A stretch of 64,000 bases of DNA from NCBI GenBank assembly GCA_025699005.1, contig JAILWI010000003.1:124001-188000 (forward strand), given 5' to 3'. Both the position numbers and the translations under genes were made by a program. Below the pieces are notes generated by a model. It was not told the origin of the DNA. It searched no databases and saw only the letters and a program-made list of their open reading frames with translations. Below, in pieces: positions 26,030 through 34,751 of this stretch. Every line of letters starts with the position of its first letter. The first letter of the stretch is position 1. The DNA is from Chloroflexota bacterium. Its GTDB lineage: Bacteria; Chloroflexota; Limnocylindria; QHBO01.

Positions 26030-26692
26030 TCAGGCCGGGAGCTCGAAGGCGTCGAGCGTGTCGAGCACGTCGGCCGCACCGGCCTCGCGAAGCGCGTCGG
26101 CGTCGACGGCGGCGCCGGCCAGGACACCGATCGGTCGCATGCCCGCCGCGACCGATGCCCGCATGTCCCACGTCGAGTCGCCCACGTACCAGCAGCGTGC
26201 AGGATCCACGCCGAGCTCGCGCGCGGCGAGGAGCAAGAGATCCGGTGCCGGCTTGGCGTGCTCGACGTGGCTGCCGTCCACGATCCGTGGCTCCTCTGAC
26301 AGCTCCAGTGCGGCGAGCGAGGCGGCCACCTGCTCGCGTCGAGAGGAGGTCGCGATCGCCCACGTGATGCCCTCGCGCGTCAGCTCGGCCAGCCGCTCGC
26401 GCGCCCCCGGTAACGCCCGGGGGTCGCGATTGCGCTCGTCGAACAGCTCGCCGCTCCGATGGTCGATGGCCTCGGCGAGCTCGTCGTCGATCTCGCGGCC
26501 GGCGGCCGCCGCTCCCTCGCGCGCCAAACGACGTCCATCGATGCCGATCATCGGCGCCACGCCAGCCTGGGTGGCCGGGATCCCGTGCTCCTCGAAGACG
26601 GCGACCCAGGCGTCGATCCTCGCGGGCACGGTGTCCACGAGGGTGCCGTCCAGGTCGAAGAGGATGGCATCGGGGCGAGGTGGCTTTGGCAT
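26030..26692 (-). CDS. HAD-superfamily phosphatase (phosphoglycolate/PGM-like)
   Basis: 220-aa haloacid-dehalogenase-type hydrolase. Motif I DAILFDLDGTLVDTV (nucleophile and acid/base Asp), motif II AIATSSRR, Lys in EHAKPAPDLL and motif IV CWYVGDSTWDM. A cap domain between I and II is of the C1 helical type. Likely a small phosphometabolite phosphatase. The ATG at 26692 has a TATCGT box 6 nt upstream (minus strand 26699-26704), overlapping the divergent pdxH box. It lies 3 bp upstream of ligD. Confidence 0.85.
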   Translation of the reverse strand: MPKPPRPDAILFDLDGTLVDTVPARIDAWVAVFEEHGIPATQAGVAPMIGIDGRRLAREGAAAAGREIDDELAEAIDHRSGELFDERNRDPRALPGARERLAELTREGITWAIATSSRREQVAASLAALELSEEPRIVDGSHVEHAKPAPDLLLLAARELGVDPARCWYVGDSTWDMRASVAAGMRPIGVLAGAAVDADALREAGAADVLDTLDAFELPA

Positions 26693-26697
26693 GGTCG

Positions 26698-26704
26698 TAC
26701 GATA
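26698..26704. promoter_or_regulatory. Overlapping divergent -10 boxes (pdxH and HAD gene)
   Basis: The 7-bp TACGATA reads TACGAT on the plus strand (9 nt before the pdxH ATG at 26713) and TATCGT on the minus strand (6 nt before the HAD ATG at 26692). Only 20 bp separate the two start codons, so both messages should be leaderless and initiation in one direction should exclude the other. Confidence 0.5.
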
Positions 26705-26712
26705 CCGGGCCA

Positions 26713-27318
26713 ATGACGACGCCGATCGACCCGACGACCCTGGACCCGGATCCCATCCGGCAGCTCGAGCAGTGGCTGGCCGATGCCGAGACGGCGGGGG
26801 TGCCGCTGCCCAACGCGTTCGCCCTGGCGACGGCCGATGACCAGGGCGCGCCGTCCGTCCGCTACGTCCTGCTGCGCGGCCTCGACGCCGATGGCCTGCG
26901 GTACTTCACCTACCGCGGGAGCCGGAAGGGCCGTGACGTGGCGATCAACCCGTGGGCCGCGGGCGCCTTCTGGTGGCCGACGCTCGACCGCCAGGTGCGC
27001 GTCAGCGGCTCGGTGCGCCTTCTCTCCGACGACGAGTCACTCGCCTACTGGCGCACTCGCCCGCGCGGAAGCCAGCTGTCCGCCAGCATCTCGATGCAGG
27101 GCCAGGAGGTGGCGACACGAGCCGAGCTCGAGGCCAGGGTCGCCGAGCTCGCGGCCACGGCACCCGAGGAGCTGCCGCTGCCGCCGATGTGGGGCGGGTA
27201 TCTCATCGTGCCGCGGACGATCGAGTTCTGGGTGAGCCGATCGGACCGGCTCCACGACCGGGTCGAGTACCGCCGTGGCGGCGACGGAACCTGGAACCGC
27301 CGGCGCCTCCAGCCCTAG
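26713..27318 (+). CDS. pdxH: Pyridoxine/pyridoxamine 5'-phosphate oxidase
   Basis: 201-aa FMN enzyme making pyridoxal 5'-phosphate. Family landmarks are all present: ALATADDQGAPSVRYVLLRG, FTYRGSRKGRDVAINPWAA, RQVRVSGSVRLL, YWRTRPRGSQLSA (PLP-phosphate contacts) and the C-terminal EFWVSRSDRLHDRVEYRR ... WNRRRLQP. Length is typical. Start decided by the TACGAT box 9 nt upstream; the ORF-track start would lie inside the divergent gene. Its stop overlaps that of the next, convergent gene. Confidence 0.96.
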   Translation: MTTPIDPTTLDPDPIRQLEQWLADAETAGVPLPNAFALATADDQGAPSVRYVLLRGLDADGLRYFTYRGSRKGRDVAINPWAAGAFWWPTLDRQVRVSGSVRLLSDDESLAYWRTRPRGSQLSASISMQGQEVATRAELEARVAELAATAPEELPLPPMWGGYLIVPRTIEFWVSRSDRLHDRVEYRRGGDGTWNRRRLQP

Positions 27319-27734
27319 CCCGCCGCGGAATCCTCCGGCGGGAGCTCGTCCTCGCCCTCCTCGGGCAGCTCGACGATCACGGACGCGTGGCGCGGAGAGC
27401 GGTTGTAGGCGACCGCCAGCAGCGCCCCGATGAGACCGCCGATCACGCCGGCGATCGACGCCACGACGAAGGCCGTGAGCGGGATGACGAGGTACCAGGT
27501 CGTGCTGATCCAGCGCAGCGCATCGAGCTGGTCGCCGAGGGGCAGCAGCGTGCGGGCCACCCCCAGCGTGAACGCGAGGTCGCGCTGCCAGCCGAGCATC
27601 GACCCGGCGAGCCAGGCCAGCAGCGCGCCGATGATCGCGCCCAGCACGAGCCCGAGCGTGGCCCCCACCCACCAGCCGGCGCCGAACGAGGCGCGAACCG
27701 ATACGCCGGCGAGCCGGCCACGCACGTGTCTCAT
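27315..27734 (-). CDS. Small membrane protein coupled to the GH2 gene
   Basis: 139-aa protein with about three membrane segments (WWVGATLGLVLGAIIGALLAWLA, WYLVIPLTAFVVASIAGVIGGLIGALLAV) and an acidic C-terminal tail (ELPEEGEDELPPEDSAAG). No family recognised. The ATG at 27734 overlaps the stop of the GH2 lipoprotein gene (ATGA), so the two are translated from one message. This suggests a helper role for the anchored glycosidase, but nothing shows it directly. Confidence 0.7.
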   Translation of the reverse strand: MRHVRGRLAGVSVRASFGAGWWVGATLGLVLGAIIGALLAWLAGSMLGWQRDLAFTLGVARTLLPLGDQLDALRWISTTWYLVIPLTAFVVASIAGVIGGLIGALLAVAYNRSPRHASVIVELPEEGEDELPPEDSAAG

Positions 27735-29983
27735 CGCGTCCTCGGGACGGCGCGACCGCCGCGCCAGGCAAGGACGAGGACGGCGGTGCCCAGGGTCACG
27801 ACGGTGAATCCCACCGCATAGGCGAGGTAGAGGGCGAGCGTCCACTCCCCGACCGTGGCGACAGGCGCCACGCGCGCCCGGTCGAGGTCCGGCTCGAGGG
27901 CCAGGGCATCACCGCGTCCGGCGGGGGCGCTGAACGCGTCGACGGCGACCTCACCGGCCGGGCGCAGCGTCCCGTCCGGCCGGTACAGGCCGAAGTCCTC
28001 GACGCCGATGCCGGCGATCTGCGTCGCGAAATCCCGAAGCGTCCACCACGTGGCTCCGGCGACGAAGCCGTACGGGCGGTCGCCCCGCAGCCGCTCGATA
28101 GCCTCGTACGTATCGGCGAAGATCACCCGCTGACGCTCCTCGTCCCACGCTTCGTCGGCCCATCGGCCGAACTCGAGGATCATGATCGGTTTGCCCGGGT
28201 TCGCGTCGCGTGCGGCGAACAACGCCGGGCCGGTGTCGGTCGACGGCTCGTCGCCGTAGAAGACCCCGTGGTAGAACGTGAAGCCTGCCACGTCGAGGGC
28301 GTCGTGTGTCGGGTCGTCCGGCGCCCAGCCGTAGGCGACCTGGGCGGTGAGGCGCGTCCCATCGATCTCGCGATCCACCTCGTGCATGACGCGCATCGCA
28401 TCGGCGCGCTCCTCGCCACCGGTCGACTCGTTCGCGAAGCCGTGGAAGAGGACCGAAGGCCGGTTCATGTCGCGAAGCGCCATCTCGCGCAGCATCTGCT
28501 GGGGTATGCCGCGCCCGAGGGTCCGCTCGAAGACGAGCGGTGTCGCGTGATAGAGCGGCACCTCCTCCCACACCGCGAAGCCAAGGCGGTCCGCGAGCAT
28601 GAGCGTCACCGGATCGCCGGGCTCGTGTCCGGTCCGCAGCAGATCGGCCCCCACATCGGAGGCCTGGCGGAGCTTCGCGAGGATCTCCTCCGGCTCCTGG
28701 GCCGGGGTGCCGGTCACCAGCTCGCCGTCAGGCCCGAACTCGAGCGTCTCCGGGTGGACTCCGACACCCCGGAAGAAGACCGGTTCGCCATTGAGGAGCA
28801 CGTGCGGCCCGGTCGGGTCGACGCCGACATGACGAATGCCGAACGTCGTCCACAGCTCGTCGCGGTCGCGGCCCTCGCGCGCGTCGAGCGGCGGGTCACC
28901 GGCGATGAGCTGGAGGCGCAGGACGTAGAGCGAGGGCACCGCGGGCGTCCAGGCATCGGCCTGACCGAACTGGAGGGAGAGCGTGGCCTCGGCCAGGCCG
29001 CCCCGGCCGGGGAAGTCGACCTGCTGCGCGATCTCCGCCAGTGGCTCGCCGAAGTCCGCGACGAGCGTGCGCGGATCGGGATCGAGCAGGTTCTCGTCGT
29101 CGACGGATGCCGCCAGGATCGTGGCCCGGAGTGTGGCCGTACCGTCCATGGGCACGACCTCCGGGACCCCGACGTCGCCCCGTGAGCCGGCCACGTGCGG
29201 GGCGTTGGCCATGAGCACGGTCACGTCCACCGCATCCAGGTGAGTGACGACGTCGGCGCGGACGACGTGGGACGGTGCCGATGCCTCGAGCCAGACGGAG
29301 CCGGTCAGGCCGCCATAGTTCCACCAGTCGATGAGGCCCCACGGCACGACGTCGCTGCGTGTGCCGAGCGGGATCGTGTGAACGCGGACGGCGAGCACGT
29401 TCTCCGCGCCGAGCTCGAGTGCCGGCCCGGCGTCGAAGGCGAACGGCGTGGTCCCGCCCTCGTGGTACCCGAGCCATCGGCCGTTGAGCCACACGTCCGC
29501 GACGTAGTTCGCCGATGCGAAGCGCAGCGTCACCGCGCGGCCCGCCCAGGAATCCGGGACGTCGAACGTCCGCCGATACCACGCGCCGCCTTCCACGCCG
29601 TCCGGCGGAGGGTTCGTCGTCCCGGGCACCGCGAGCGTCTCCCACGCGGCATCATCGAAGTCCGGCAGATGTCGCTCCCCCGCCTCCGCCTCGATGGCGG
29701 CGAGCGACGCGTCCCGGGCCTGCATCGTCAGCCTCTGGTCAAGGTCGGTTCGCTCGACCCGCCATGCGCCGTCGAGGTCGATCCGGGGACGCGGCTGCCA
29801 GTCGAACGTCGGGACCGGGATCCCGTTCTGCATCGCGATCGACGCGCCGGCATGGTCCTCGAGCGTGAGCGTGGGAGCGAGCGTCCCGGCCACACTCTGA
29901 GGCAGGCAAGCGGCCAGGACCAGCCCGATGGCGATCACCGGCGCGAGGCCGGATCGAGGGTTCGCGCGACGCATCGGCCGCAT
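27731..29983 (-). CDS. Membrane-anchored GH2-family glycoside hydrolase lipoprotein
   Basis: 750-aa exported glycosidase. Signal with lipobox (IGLVLAACLPQ); then sugar-binding jelly roll (DFDDAAWETLAVPGT, GAWYRRTFDVP, ADVWLNGRWLGYHEGG), immunoglobulin-like domain and TIM barrel with GH2 landmarks: NGEPVFFRGVGVHPE, acid/base Glu in FHGFANESTGGEE, nucleophile Glu in PIMILEFGRW. A C-terminal membrane helix (YLAYAVGFTVVTLGTAVLVLAW) follows, so the protein is doubly anchored. Beta-galactosidase, beta-glucuronidase or beta-mannosidase specificity cannot be told. ATG codons at 29983 and 29974 are both possible. Confidence 0.88.
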   Translation of the reverse strand: MRPMRRANPRSGLAPVIAIGLVLAACLPQSVAGTLAPTLTLEDHAGASIAMQNGIPVPTFDWQPRPRIDLDGAWRVERTDLDQRLTMQARDASLAAIEAEAGERHLPDFDDAAWETLAVPGTTNPPPDGVEGGAWYRRTFDVPDSWAGRAVTLRFASANYVADVWLNGRWLGYHEGGTTPFAFDAGPALELGAENVLAVRVHTIPLGTRSDVVPWGLIDWWNYGGLTGSVWLEASAPSHVVRADVVTHLDAVDVTVLMANAPHVAGSRGDVGVPEVVPMDGTATLRATILAASVDDENLLDPDPRTLVADFGEPLAEIAQQVDFPGRGGLAEATLSLQFGQADAWTPAVPSLYVLRLQLIAGDPPLDAREGRDRDELWTTFGIRHVGVDPTGPHVLLNGEPVFFRGVGVHPETLEFGPDGELVTGTPAQEPEEILAKLRQASDVGADLLRTGHEPGDPVTLMLADRLGFAVWEEVPLYHATPLVFERTLGRGIPQQMLREMALRDMNRPSVLFHGFANESTGGEERADAMRVMHEVDREIDGTRLTAQVAYGWAPDDPTHDALDVAGFTFYHGVFYGDEPSTDTGPALFAARDANPGKPIMILEFGRWADEAWDEERQRVIFADTYEAIERLRGDRPYGFVAGATWWTLRDFATQIAGIGVEDFGLYRPDGTLRPAGEVAVDAFSAPAGRGDALALEPDLDRARVAPVATVGEWTLALYLAYAVGFTVVTLGTAVLVLAWRGGRAVPRTR

Positions 29984-30029
29984 CATGGCAGCGCTCGCCG
30001 GACCGTGCAGTCGGTGCATACTCCCCGGC

Positions 30030-30929
30030 GTGAACGGACACGTCATCGTCATCGGATCCATCAACGTCGACCTCGTGGTCGCCGCCGACCGCCTCCCGCG
30101 ACCGGGCGAGACCATCCTGGGTGGCCGCTTCGCCGTCCACGACGGCGGCAAGGGAGCGAACCAGGCCGTGGCTGCCGTGCGGGCCGGCGCGCGCGTCACG
30201 ATGATCGGCGCGGTCGGGACCGATGCCCACGGCGAGCGGTCGATCGCCGTCCTGGAGGCGGAGGGAATCGACGTGTCGCGCGTGCGGCGACTCGACAGCG
30301 AACCGACCGGGGTGGCGATCATCGCCGTCGGGCCGCGCGGGGAGAACCAGATCGTCGTGGCACCCGGCGCCAACGGGGCCGTCGAGCTCGACGATGCCGA
30401 TCGCGCGGCCATCGCCGGCGCCGACGTCCTCCTGACGAACCACGAGATCCCCGCCTCGGCTTCACTCGAGGCGCTGCGTGCGGCGAAGGCTGGCGGCGTG
30501 ACCTCGATCCTCAACCCAGCGCCGGCGCGGGCCCTGTCGGCCGAGGTGCTGACGCTCGGCCCGATCCTCACCCCGAACGAGCACGAGCTCATCGTCGCGA
30601 TCGGGAACGACGAGACCGGAGCGGCACTCGACGAGCTCGTGGCGCGCCACCGTGGACCGATCGTGGTCACCCAGGGACCGGCCGGCGCCCTCCTCGCCGA
30701 TGGTGACCGCCGGGAGCGGTTCGAGGGACGCCCGGCACCCCAGGTCGTCGACACGACCGGGGCCGGCGACACGTTCTGCGGCGTGCTGGCCGCGTGGACC
30801 GCAGAAGGCAGGACGCTGGACGAGGCGATCGTGGCCGCCAACGCGGCGGCGTCGCTCTCCGTCGCGGGAGCCGGCGCTCGCGACGCGATGCCGCGCCGCG
30901 AAGCGATCGAGGAGCTGCTGGGCCTCTGA
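30030..30929 (+). CDS. rbsK: Ribokinase
   Basis: 299-aa PfkB-family sugar kinase. N-terminal VIGSINVDLVVAADRLPRPGETILG and GGKGANQAVAAVRAGA are the ribokinase PfkB-1 signature; the C-terminal VDTTGAGDTFCGVLAA holds the anion hole and catalytic Asp. It phosphorylates ribose at O5 (or a related sugar). GTG start at 30030 with a CATACT box 7 nt upstream. No ribose transporter is adjacent; the divergent neighbour is the GH2 lipoprotein, so a link between glycan breakdown and sugar phosphorylation is possible. Confidence 0.9.
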   Translation: MNGHVIVIGSINVDLVVAADRLPRPGETILGGRFAVHDGGKGANQAVAAVRAGARVTMIGAVGTDAHGERSIAVLEAEGIDVSRVRRLDSEPTGVAIIAVGPRGENQIVVAPGANGAVELDDADRAAIAGADVLLTNHEIPASASLEALRAAKAGGVTSILNPAPARALSAEVLTLGPILTPNEHELIVAIGNDETGAALDELVARHRGPIVVTQGPAGALLADGDRRERFEGRPAPQVVDTTGAGDTFCGVLAAWTAEGRTLDEAIVAANAAASLSVAGAGARDAMPRREAIEELLGL

Positions 30930-30939
30930 ACGCGGCGAC

Positions 30940-30965
30940 GCCGCCGCGGGTCTTCCCGCGACGGC
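30940..30965. terminator. Hairpin terminator between rbsK and FAD oxidoreductase
   Basis: GCCGCCGCGGG (30940-30950) pairs with CCCGCGACGGC (30955-30965) around a TCTT loop with one internal mismatch. It sits in the 62-bp gap between two convergent genes and could serve both. Confidence 0.6.
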
Positions 30966-30991
30966 GCCGTGTGCCCGGCTGTGAGGACGGC

Positions 30992-32392
30992 TCAGGCCGG
31001 CCGGATGTTCTGGTTGCGTCGGAACACGTTGTCCGGGTCCCACGTGGCCTTGGCCTCGACCAGCCGCCGCAGCGTCTCCGCGGGGTAGGCCTGACGCACG
31101 CGCGCCTCTCCCTCGGCCTCGAGGAAGTTCACGTACACCCCGGTCGCGGCCGGCGCGATCTGGGCGAAGTACGCCTCCGTCCATGCCGCGTCGTCGGCGA
31201 TCTTCTCGGGAGCCACGTGGATGGTGAAGATCGAGAACATCGTCTTCGCGTCCCGGTGCGCGAACGCGGTCGCGCCGGCCGGGACACGAGCCATCGCCCC
31301 GCCGAACGTCCGCAGCTGGGTGATCGCCCCCGCCGGCGTCTCCGGCGAGCTCATCCGCGCCACGATCGTCTCGATCGCCGCCTCGTCGAGGTCACGGGCG
31401 AAGATCGACCGGGTCATGTTCGGCGCGGGGACCCCGCCGTCATCGGTGAACTGGTAGATGCCCGGGTACGGCATCGGCATCACCAGGTCGGCGATCGGCG
31501 TGGCCAGGGCCCGGAACGGAGCGACCGCCTCCTGACCCGCGGCCGGGTCGCCGGCCCAGACCAGGGTGATCATCACGACCGGCGTGCCGACCAGCTCCTC
31601 GGGGATGAACGGCGCCGGCGGAGCACCCATGATGAACGTGATCGTGGTCAGCTCCTCGGGCGCCGCATCGGCAGCCTCGAGCAGCCCCCGGACGACATCC
31701 GTGGTGAGCGGCAGGACGAGGGCGCCGGACAGCGTCTCGCCGAGCGAGACCGCGTCGTACTCGAAGCGAGTGACGATGCCGAAGTTGCCTCCGCCACCGC
31801 GCAGCGCCCAGTACAGGTCGGCGTTCTCGGTGGCCGATGCGGTCACGAGCTCGGCATCGGCGGTGACGACCTCGAAGCTGCGAACATGGTCGATCGCCAG
31901 GCCGTGCTTGCGGGCCAGGAAGCCGATGCCGCCGCCCAGCGTCAGTCCGGAGATCCCCACGGTCGAGGTGTCGCCGAACGGCACCGCCAGCTCATGCTCC
32001 GCAGCGGCCGCCGTGACCTCACCGGCCGTCAGGCCGGCGCCGGCGAACACGGTCCGAGTCTCCGGATCGATGTGGAGGCCGCGAAGGCCGCGCATGTCGA
32101 TGACGAGCACCCCATCGCCCGTGCTGAACCCGGCCAGGCTGTGGCCGCCGCTGCGCACCGCGATCTCGAGATCGGAACGACGGGCAAAGGCGACCGCCTG
32201 CTGCACGTCCCGGGCGCTGGCGACGCGGACGATCGCCGCAGGCTTCCGGTCGTGGACGAGGTTCCATACCGCTCGCGCCTCGTCGTACGCGGCGGTCCCG
32301 GGGCGAAGGAGGTCGCCGTCCAGGGCGGCCTCCAGCTCGGAGAGATCGGCGGCGTCCGAGCGGGCGGGCTGGACCTGGGTTGCGAACTGCAT
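30992..32392 (-). CDS. FAD-linked oxidoreductase, berberine-bridge (BBE) type
   Basis: 466-aa flavoprotein of the PCMH-type FAD fold with C-terminal BBE motif. The FAD-attaching His is in IAVRSGGHSLAGFSTGDG; the second covalent position that is Cys in bicovalent enzymes reads DTSTVGISGL here, so attachment is probably through His only. WALRGGGGNFGIVTRF and the BBE end (VYVNFLEAEGE, WDPDNVFRRNQNI) are typical. The substrate (sugar, alkaloid or phenol type) is unknown. ATG at 32392 chosen for its GAGGAG about 9 nt upstream. A paralogue is at 35352-36704. Confidence 0.9.
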   Translation of the reverse strand: MQFATQVQPARSDAADLSELEAALDGDLLRPGTAAYDEARAVWNLVHDRKPAAIVRVASARDVQQAVAFARRSDLEIAVRSGGHSLAGFSTGDGVLVIDMRGLRGLHIDPETRTVFAGAGLTAGEVTAAAAEHELAVPFGDTSTVGISGLTLGGGIGFLARKHGLAIDHVRSFEVVTADAELVTASATENADLYWALRGGGGNFGIVTRFEYDAVSLGETLSGALVLPLTTDVVRGLLEAADAAPEELTTITFIMGAPPAPFIPEELVGTPVVMITLVWAGDPAAGQEAVAPFRALATPIADLVMPMPYPGIYQFTDDGGVPAPNMTRSIFARDLDEAAIETIVARMSSPETPAGAITQLRTFGGAMARVPAGATAFAHRDAKTMFSIFTIHVAPEKIADDAAWTEAYFAQIAPAATGVYVNFLEAEGEARVRQAYPAETLRRLVEAKATWDPDNVFRRNQNIRPA

Positions 32393-32546
32393 GACGTTGG
32401 GCTCCTCGGGATGGAGGTCGAACTGGACACCTGCATCCTTCGGGTTGTGGCTCCGTCTGCCATCCGGCATGCGCCGCTGCACCGGCTGGCCGAGCGCCTC
32501 GCGCCGTCTACGTCATTGGTCCCGCCGGAGCGGGATGGGCCGGCGG

Positions 32547-32837
32547 TCAGCCCAGCTCGTCCTCGACGGCGTAGGAGTCGACCATCGGGGCATGGCCGAA
32601 CTCGTCCCAGAGCCGCTTGCGCGCGGGTTCGAGGCGCTCGACCACATCGGCCAGTGCCTGGTCCGACTCCCAGATGCCCACGAAGCTGATCCGCCCTCGG
32701 CTCCTGTCTGACAGCACGTAGTGCCGGCGGAGGCCCGGCGCGGAGGCGTGGATCGGCCTCACCAGCTCCCGATAGCGACCGATGATCGGCTCGACCTGGT
32801 CCGGCGGCACCTCGACGCCCACGACGCGCGCAATCAC
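32547..32837 (-). CDS. ABM/dimeric alpha-beta barrel protein
   Basis: 96-aa ferredoxin-like protein: VIARVVGVEVPPDQVEPIIGRYREL, GLRRHYVLSDRSRGRISFVGIWES, DALE-type helices, then VDSYAVEDELG. The pattern is that of antibiotic-biosynthesis-monooxygenase-like dimeric barrels. GTG at 32837 is preferred because a GAGGAG precedes it; the codons before it (HNEEPNV) closely match the leader codons before the neighbouring BBE gene (HPEEPNV), suggesting shared untranslated leader sequence. Function unknown. Confidence 0.7.
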   Translation of the reverse strand: MIARVVGVEVPPDQVEPIIGRYRELVRPIHASAPGLRRHYVLSDRSRGRISFVGIWESDQALADVVERLEPARKRLWDEFGHAPMVDSYAVEDELG

Positions 32838-32989
32838 GTTCGGCTCCTCGTTGTGCTCGGTCGACTTCATTCTCGGTCCGGGCCCCACCGACGAACAAGG
32901 GTGCGGGTGGAATGTCGGCCCGGCTCGGATCGGCACGCCGCATGCGTATCGGCGGTCGACCACCCACCACCCAGCACCGAGGGGATCAC

Positions 32990-33442
32990 GTGAACGCGAT
33001 CGATCTGCTGAAGGCCGACCACGACAAGGTCAAGAAGATGCTCGCCGAGGGCGAGGAGACCACCGAGCGCGCCGAGAAGACGCGAACCGAGCTCTTCGCC
33101 GATCTCAAGGCCGAGATGCTCATCCACGAGCGCATCGAGGAGAAGATCTTCTACCCCGCGCTCAAGGAGCACCCCAAGGCGCGTGACATCGCACTCGAGG
33201 GCTACGAGGAACACCACGTCGTCGACGAGATCATGGGCGAGCTCGAGGCCGTCCCGGTGACCGACGAGACGTGGAGCGCGAAGTTCAAGGTCATGAAGGA
33301 GAACATCGAGCACCACATCGAGGAGGAGGAGGGCGAGATGTTCAAGCAGGCCCGCTCCATCTTCTCGACCGAGGAGCTCGAGGAGCTCGGTTCACGGATG
33401 GAGGAGCTCAAGAAGGTCGGCCAGGAGGTCGGCCCGGCCTGA
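32990..33442 (+). CDS. Hemerythrin HHE-domain protein
   Basis: 150-aa four-helix protein with hemerythrin-type iron ligands: LKADHDKVKKML, EMLIHERIEEKIFYP, YEEHHVVDEIMGEL and ENIEHHIEEEEGEMF. Such cytosolic HHE proteins sense or store oxygen or nitric oxide, or help repair iron centres. The charged Glu/Lys-rich C-terminus (ELEELGSRMEELKK) is coiled-coil-like. GTG start preceded by GAGGGGATCAC. Followed by a hairpin at 33450. Confidence 0.88.
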   Translation: MNAIDLLKADHDKVKKMLAEGEETTERAEKTRTELFADLKAEMLIHERIEEKIFYPALKEHPKARDIALEGYEEHHVVDEIMGELEAVPVTDETWSAKFKVMKENIEHHIEEEEGEMFKQARSIFSTEELEELGSRMEELKKVGQEVGPA

Positions 33443-33449
33443 CACACAC

Positions 33450-33480
33450 AGGCGGCCCGGTCCGCGAGGCCGGACCGCCT
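33450..33480 (+). terminator. Hairpin after the hemerythrin gene
   Basis: AGGCGG at 33450 pairs with CCGCCT ending at 33480, with further GC-rich pairing (CCGGTCC/GGCCGG) inside. It starts 8 bp after the hemerythrin stop and separates it from the hydrolase gene. Confidence 0.5.
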
Positions 33481-33537
33481 GGTCCGCACTGTGATGGCAT
33501 CGGTATGCTGGGGACCAACCGCAGCCCCACGGTGCCG

Positions 33538-34413
33538 ATGAAGCAGCTAAGCGAAACCCGCCGTGTCCCGGCCACCGACGGCGTGGACCTGGCCTACCGA
33601 GTCATCGGAGATGGCCCGGTCGATCTGATCTGGTCGTTCAACCAGCTCAACGATGTCGAGGTCATTGCTGAGCACCCTCCGATCCTCGAATACCTCGATG
33701 CCTTGGCGGGCTTCGCTCGTGTGGTCGTATACGACCGGCGCGGCATGGGTCGCTCAGGGGGCGAGCGCGGAGATCTGGCGACCGACATCGACGATCTCCT
33801 CGCCCTGCTCGACCATGTCGGCGCGGGTCATCCCTACCTCGCGAGCGCCGTAACCGGGGGTGCGATCTTCGTCGCCTTCGCGGCTGCCCATCCGGAGCGC
33901 GTGGCCGGAGTCGTGTGGCACGGAGCCTTCGCGCAGTCGCTCCGGACGGAATCCTACCCATGGGGTGCGTCGCCCGGTGAGCTGGAAGATGGCGCTGTTC
34001 GAGTCGAAGCCGGCTGGGGAAGCGAACGCTTCGCTGAACGGTTCGTGGCCGCCGGTGCTCCCTCGCGGGCGGGGGACGAGGAGTCCGTTCGCTTCTACGC
34101 CCACTGGATGCGTCGGACGGCGACTCCTCGGGACGCGGCAACCCACCTGCGCACGTGGGACAAGATCGACCTGCACCCTGTCCTTCGGGAAGTCCGAACG
34201 CCGGTTCTCGTGCTGGATCGGGCCAACGACCCCGGAGAGGGTGCGTATGTCGCCTCCCTGCTGGCGCGAGGCCGCTTCCTCAGCCTCGATGGACCCGACT
34301 TCATCCCGTATTACGAAAGCGCACCGATCGTCGCGGCCATTCGGGAGTTCGTTGGCGATACGCAGGTCTCTGACGAGCTGACGGAGCGCCCCAACCCGAC
34401 AGAGGAAGAGTGA
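33538..34413 (+). CDS. Alpha/beta hydrolase with altered nucleophile elbow
   Basis: 291-aa alpha/beta-hydrolase-fold protein like those linked to cyclase or luxR families. The fold is clear (VDLIWSFNQLND, VVVYDRRGMGRSGG, VLVLDRANDPGEG), but the elbow expected as GxSxGG reads LASAVTGGAIFVAF, so the nucleophile Ser is missing or displaced, and no obvious catalytic His follows the late Asp region. It may be non-catalytic or use Thr. Possible starts are GTG 33532 and ATG 33538 downstream of a TATGCT box at 33503. Confidence 0.75.
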   Translation: MKQLSETRRVPATDGVDLAYRVIGDGPVDLIWSFNQLNDVEVIAEHPPILEYLDALAGFARVVVYDRRGMGRSGGERGDLATDIDDLLALLDHVGAGHPYLASAVTGGAIFVAFAAAHPERVAGVVWHGAFAQSLRTESYPWGASPGELEDGAVRVEAGWGSERFAERFVAAGAPSRAGDEESVRFYAHWMRRTATPRDAATHLRTWDKIDLHPVLREVRTPVLVLDRANDPGEGAYVASLLARGRFLSLDGPDFIPYYESAPIVAAIREFVGDTQVSDELTERPNPTEEE

Positions 34414-34517
34414 ACGCGGGCTGTGCTCCTCGGCCCCGGTGGCACAGCAAATGCGTCCCGTCAAGGTGGCGTCCCATTGCGCTGATGGTGACGACCTAGT
34501 TGCAGAAGGAGCGGACC

Positions 34518-34751
34518 ATGACAGAGAACATCCCGGCGAACGCGGAAAGCGCTCAGCAGAAGTTCTTCAGGGTGACTGACAACATTCCGGAAGAGACCTG
34601 GTACTGGGCAGCGGTGGGGTCGATCGGCCTGTCCGCTGCGCTCAAGCTCGCGAACCGAAACGACTGGAGCCTCTTCGTTGGCCAGTGGCCGCCGACGTTC
34701 ATTCTTTTCGGTCTCTACCATCGGCTGATTCATCCGAGCACCAAGCCGTAG
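34518..34751 (+). CDS. Small two-helix membrane protein
   Basis: 77-aa protein with a soluble N-terminus (MTENIPANAESAQQKFFRVTDN) and two likely membrane segments (WYWAAVGSIGLSAALKLA, WPPTFILFGLYHRLI). A GAAGGAG about 8 nt before the ATG at 34518 is a strong ribosome site and decides the start over 34500. Function unknown; single-gene unit between hydrolase and a 180-bp stretch where I see nothing. Confidence 0.7.
   Translation: MTENIPANAESAQQKFFRVTDNIPEETWYWAAVGSIGLSAALKLANRNDWSLFVGQWPPTFILFGLYHRLIHPSTKP

Noticed and set aside
25010-26299. 429-aa plus-strand ORF
   Set aside because: Antisense to ligD and the HAD gene, both with clear motifs.
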